The notes under the pieces were generated by a model that worked only from the letters and a program-made list of their open reading frames with translations, had not been told where the DNA came from and did no database searches. Positions 62,470-64,000 of a stretch of DNA of 64,000 bases are shown here, piece after piece. This stretch comes from Isochrysis galbana (Eukaryota; Haptophyta; Isochrysidales; Isochrysidaceae): the NCBI GenBank assembly GCA_018136815.1, contig CM030945.1, positions 594,605-658,604 of the forward strand. The letters are read 5' to 3'. The position numbers and the translations under genes were made by a program. How positions within the stretch are numbered: position 1 is the first letter of the stretch; every line of letters starts with the position of its first letter.

Positions 62470-64000
62470 ACTGTAGCCGCTCGAGCACTTCAAGGCTGAA
62501 GGCCGCGGTCAGCCATTGGTTACTCCTTACTGCCGAAGCGCCATAGTTGGAGCTTCCGCTTCCGTCTCGAAAAATCTCAACTCTTATCTCTTGTACGCTT
62601 CATTTTCTTTTGTTTGTAATGGTAATGTCGAGCGCGTGCACTATGCACTATGAGTTTGAGGCTGTCTCCTAGTCCTAGTCCTAGTCCTACTCCTAGCGTG
62701 AGTCTATCTTTGTTGTCTTCGGTGAAAACGGGGGTGCTTAGCTCACAGCTCACAGCTCGAGTGCACTCTTGAGTTTGGGTTTCCTCCCTTGTGCCGCCCT
62801 CCGGGAACGGACCAAGCAGCAAGCAGTGGATTCCCGCCGGGGTCAACCCTCACCCTCACACCAGGGTTGTGAGTCTCACTATAGTTAGGGCGGTCAAACA
62901 ACAAACAAGGCTTTTTAACTTCTACGGTCTACGGGTGAAAATTCACCATTCACCAAGTGAAGATTAAGATTGACGTTTTATCACAAGATCTTACGGTATG
63001 CGGTATGCTGCTGGTAACTAACTGGTAATGGGTATACTAGGCAAAATCTAATGTGAAATTGAAATATGCACATTTTCGACGCCATTTCAACACACAGACC
63101 CGAAAACGTTTTCGCGCTCGTGCGAAATTGACGTCGACCACAAAAGAGCACCAGAGGTCAGAGGTGGCACTGTGCACTGTGCGACGCGCACTTGCGTTCC
63201 CCGGGCACAGTTACCCCAGGGCATGAAGGCCAGAGCCCTGCGCGGGCGCACAGCGTCGCTGGCGCCCTTCCCCTCGCCCCTCGCCCCTGTTGGCATCTGC
63301 TGCCAGCCTCTCGCGCGCATGCAGTGCGCGGCTGGCCGCGAGCCATCAAAATGACGGTGCTGCGCATAACGGACTGGCCCATCACGCGCGGCTGTCGCAT
63401 CCAGAGTTCCACTCAATCAATGCGGATGCGATTTCAGGTGCTGAGTGAGTTTTGTTTTGGTTGGTTGAGTCCACCGTTGCCAACGAGGTCTCGAAGCTTC
63501 GTGCTCGCTCGACAAGGACATTCTTCATCTCGTCTTCGTTCGTTCCTAAAATTTATTGTCTCGTGCGGTTACGTTTAGTTTTGGCTTCTTTCTTTTGTTG
63601 GCATGGTGAGTGGTGTCCGGAAGAGTCTCGGTGTGTGACGTCGACTCGTGTTGTGCGATGTCGCGCGCTCCTCGCTCTCAAGACTCCATTACCCTCTCTC
63701 TCTCACCCCTTTGAGGCTTGTCCTCATGAATAGAGCCTGCGGCCTATTCCACAGTTCAAAGATAACCTCCTTGGTGCCCTTGCACGCCCTTGTGCACTGC
63801 TCATGCAGAGCACGCGTACACATGTCACATGTGCAAGTCCACATGCATTGCCCGCATGCCCGCTGCCCGCAGCCGCAGCTCAATGAGTTGAGCTTCCCTC
63901 TCTCAGCTCGTGCGCGGTCAAACTACCCTGCCATCCCTCTCCATCCTTCCTCCCCTCAAGGGTTTGTTTATCGTATGATTCCGGAGTGTTTACGTTAGTT
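62470..64000. other. No gene recognised
   Basis: 62667-62694 is a short (CCTAGT)n-like run. 62885-62935 (TAGGGCGGTCAAACAAC, then GGCTTTTTAACTTCTAC) matches 13890-13925. Short frames on both strands without domains; the right edge may lie in a gene flank. Confidence 0.4.

Overview
The window looks like nuclear DNA from a unicellular alga, most likely a haptophyte; that assignment is an inference (about 0.6 confidence). The reasons are GC-rich sequence, genes split by short GT-AG introns (130-505 bp where I could verify them by reading frame), donors that mostly read GTG, an AP2-domain gene, and secreted proteins built from two small Cys modules (NGxCxDGG...GTDCxDCG and CTCPxGQ) that I associate with haptophytes and other microalgae. 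There is no bacterial-style operon, tRNA, rRNA or CRISPR.

Layout. 1-10149 (minus) is one enormous gene: signal peptide, four Cys-rich modules, then a proline tract of PPPPT/PPPPA/PPPPS units of more than 3000 residues that runs off the left edge. 10.2-16.3 kb holds repeats, a LicD-like gene (12534-13883) and decayed transposon pieces. 17.0-18.4 kb is an AP2 gene. 18.4-24.4 kb is accessory DNA: a 33-bp minisatellite, a fragment of a family B DNA polymerase, and nested retroelement pieces, including a 753-bp insertion with an exact 18-bp target duplication. 24.9-27.8 kb encodes a type I membrane protein with a Pro-rich stalk. 28.8-29.6 kb is an AT-hook/CXC/Tudor-like protein and 30.9-33.5 kb a Tudor-like protein. 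33.5-37.1 kb is repeats. 37.2-38.5 kb is an inositol polyphosphate kinase. 40.0-40.9 kb holds Ty3-like retroelement remains. 42.3-43.6 kb is a short-chain dehydrogenase. 43.7-47.1 kb is repeats. 47.2-49.5 kb (minus) is an unrecognised protein with an MGC acylation-type N-terminus. 50.9-52.7 kb (minus) and 53.0-55.1 kb (plus) are divergent genes, the second a peptidyl-serine alpha-galactosyltransferase homologue. 57.8-61.1 kb (minus) is a large LRR protein. 62.3 kb holds a complete small hAT-type MITE.

How the genes may work together. The clearest theme is the cell surface: a secreted extensin-like protein, a membrane protein with a Pro-rich stalk, a homologue of the plant and green-algal enzyme that galactosylates serine in Ser-Hyp(n) motifs, and a LicD-type transferase gene. 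These genes are tens of kb apart and nothing shows co-regulation, so a substrate-enzyme link is a hypothesis. Both long Pro-rich coding regions carry a one-base frame break in a G or C homopolymer, which may be sequencing error.

Gene models were built by hand. Splice sites given as verified are those where a GT...AG pair joins two exons in frame and completes a recognisable domain or continuous reading frame.
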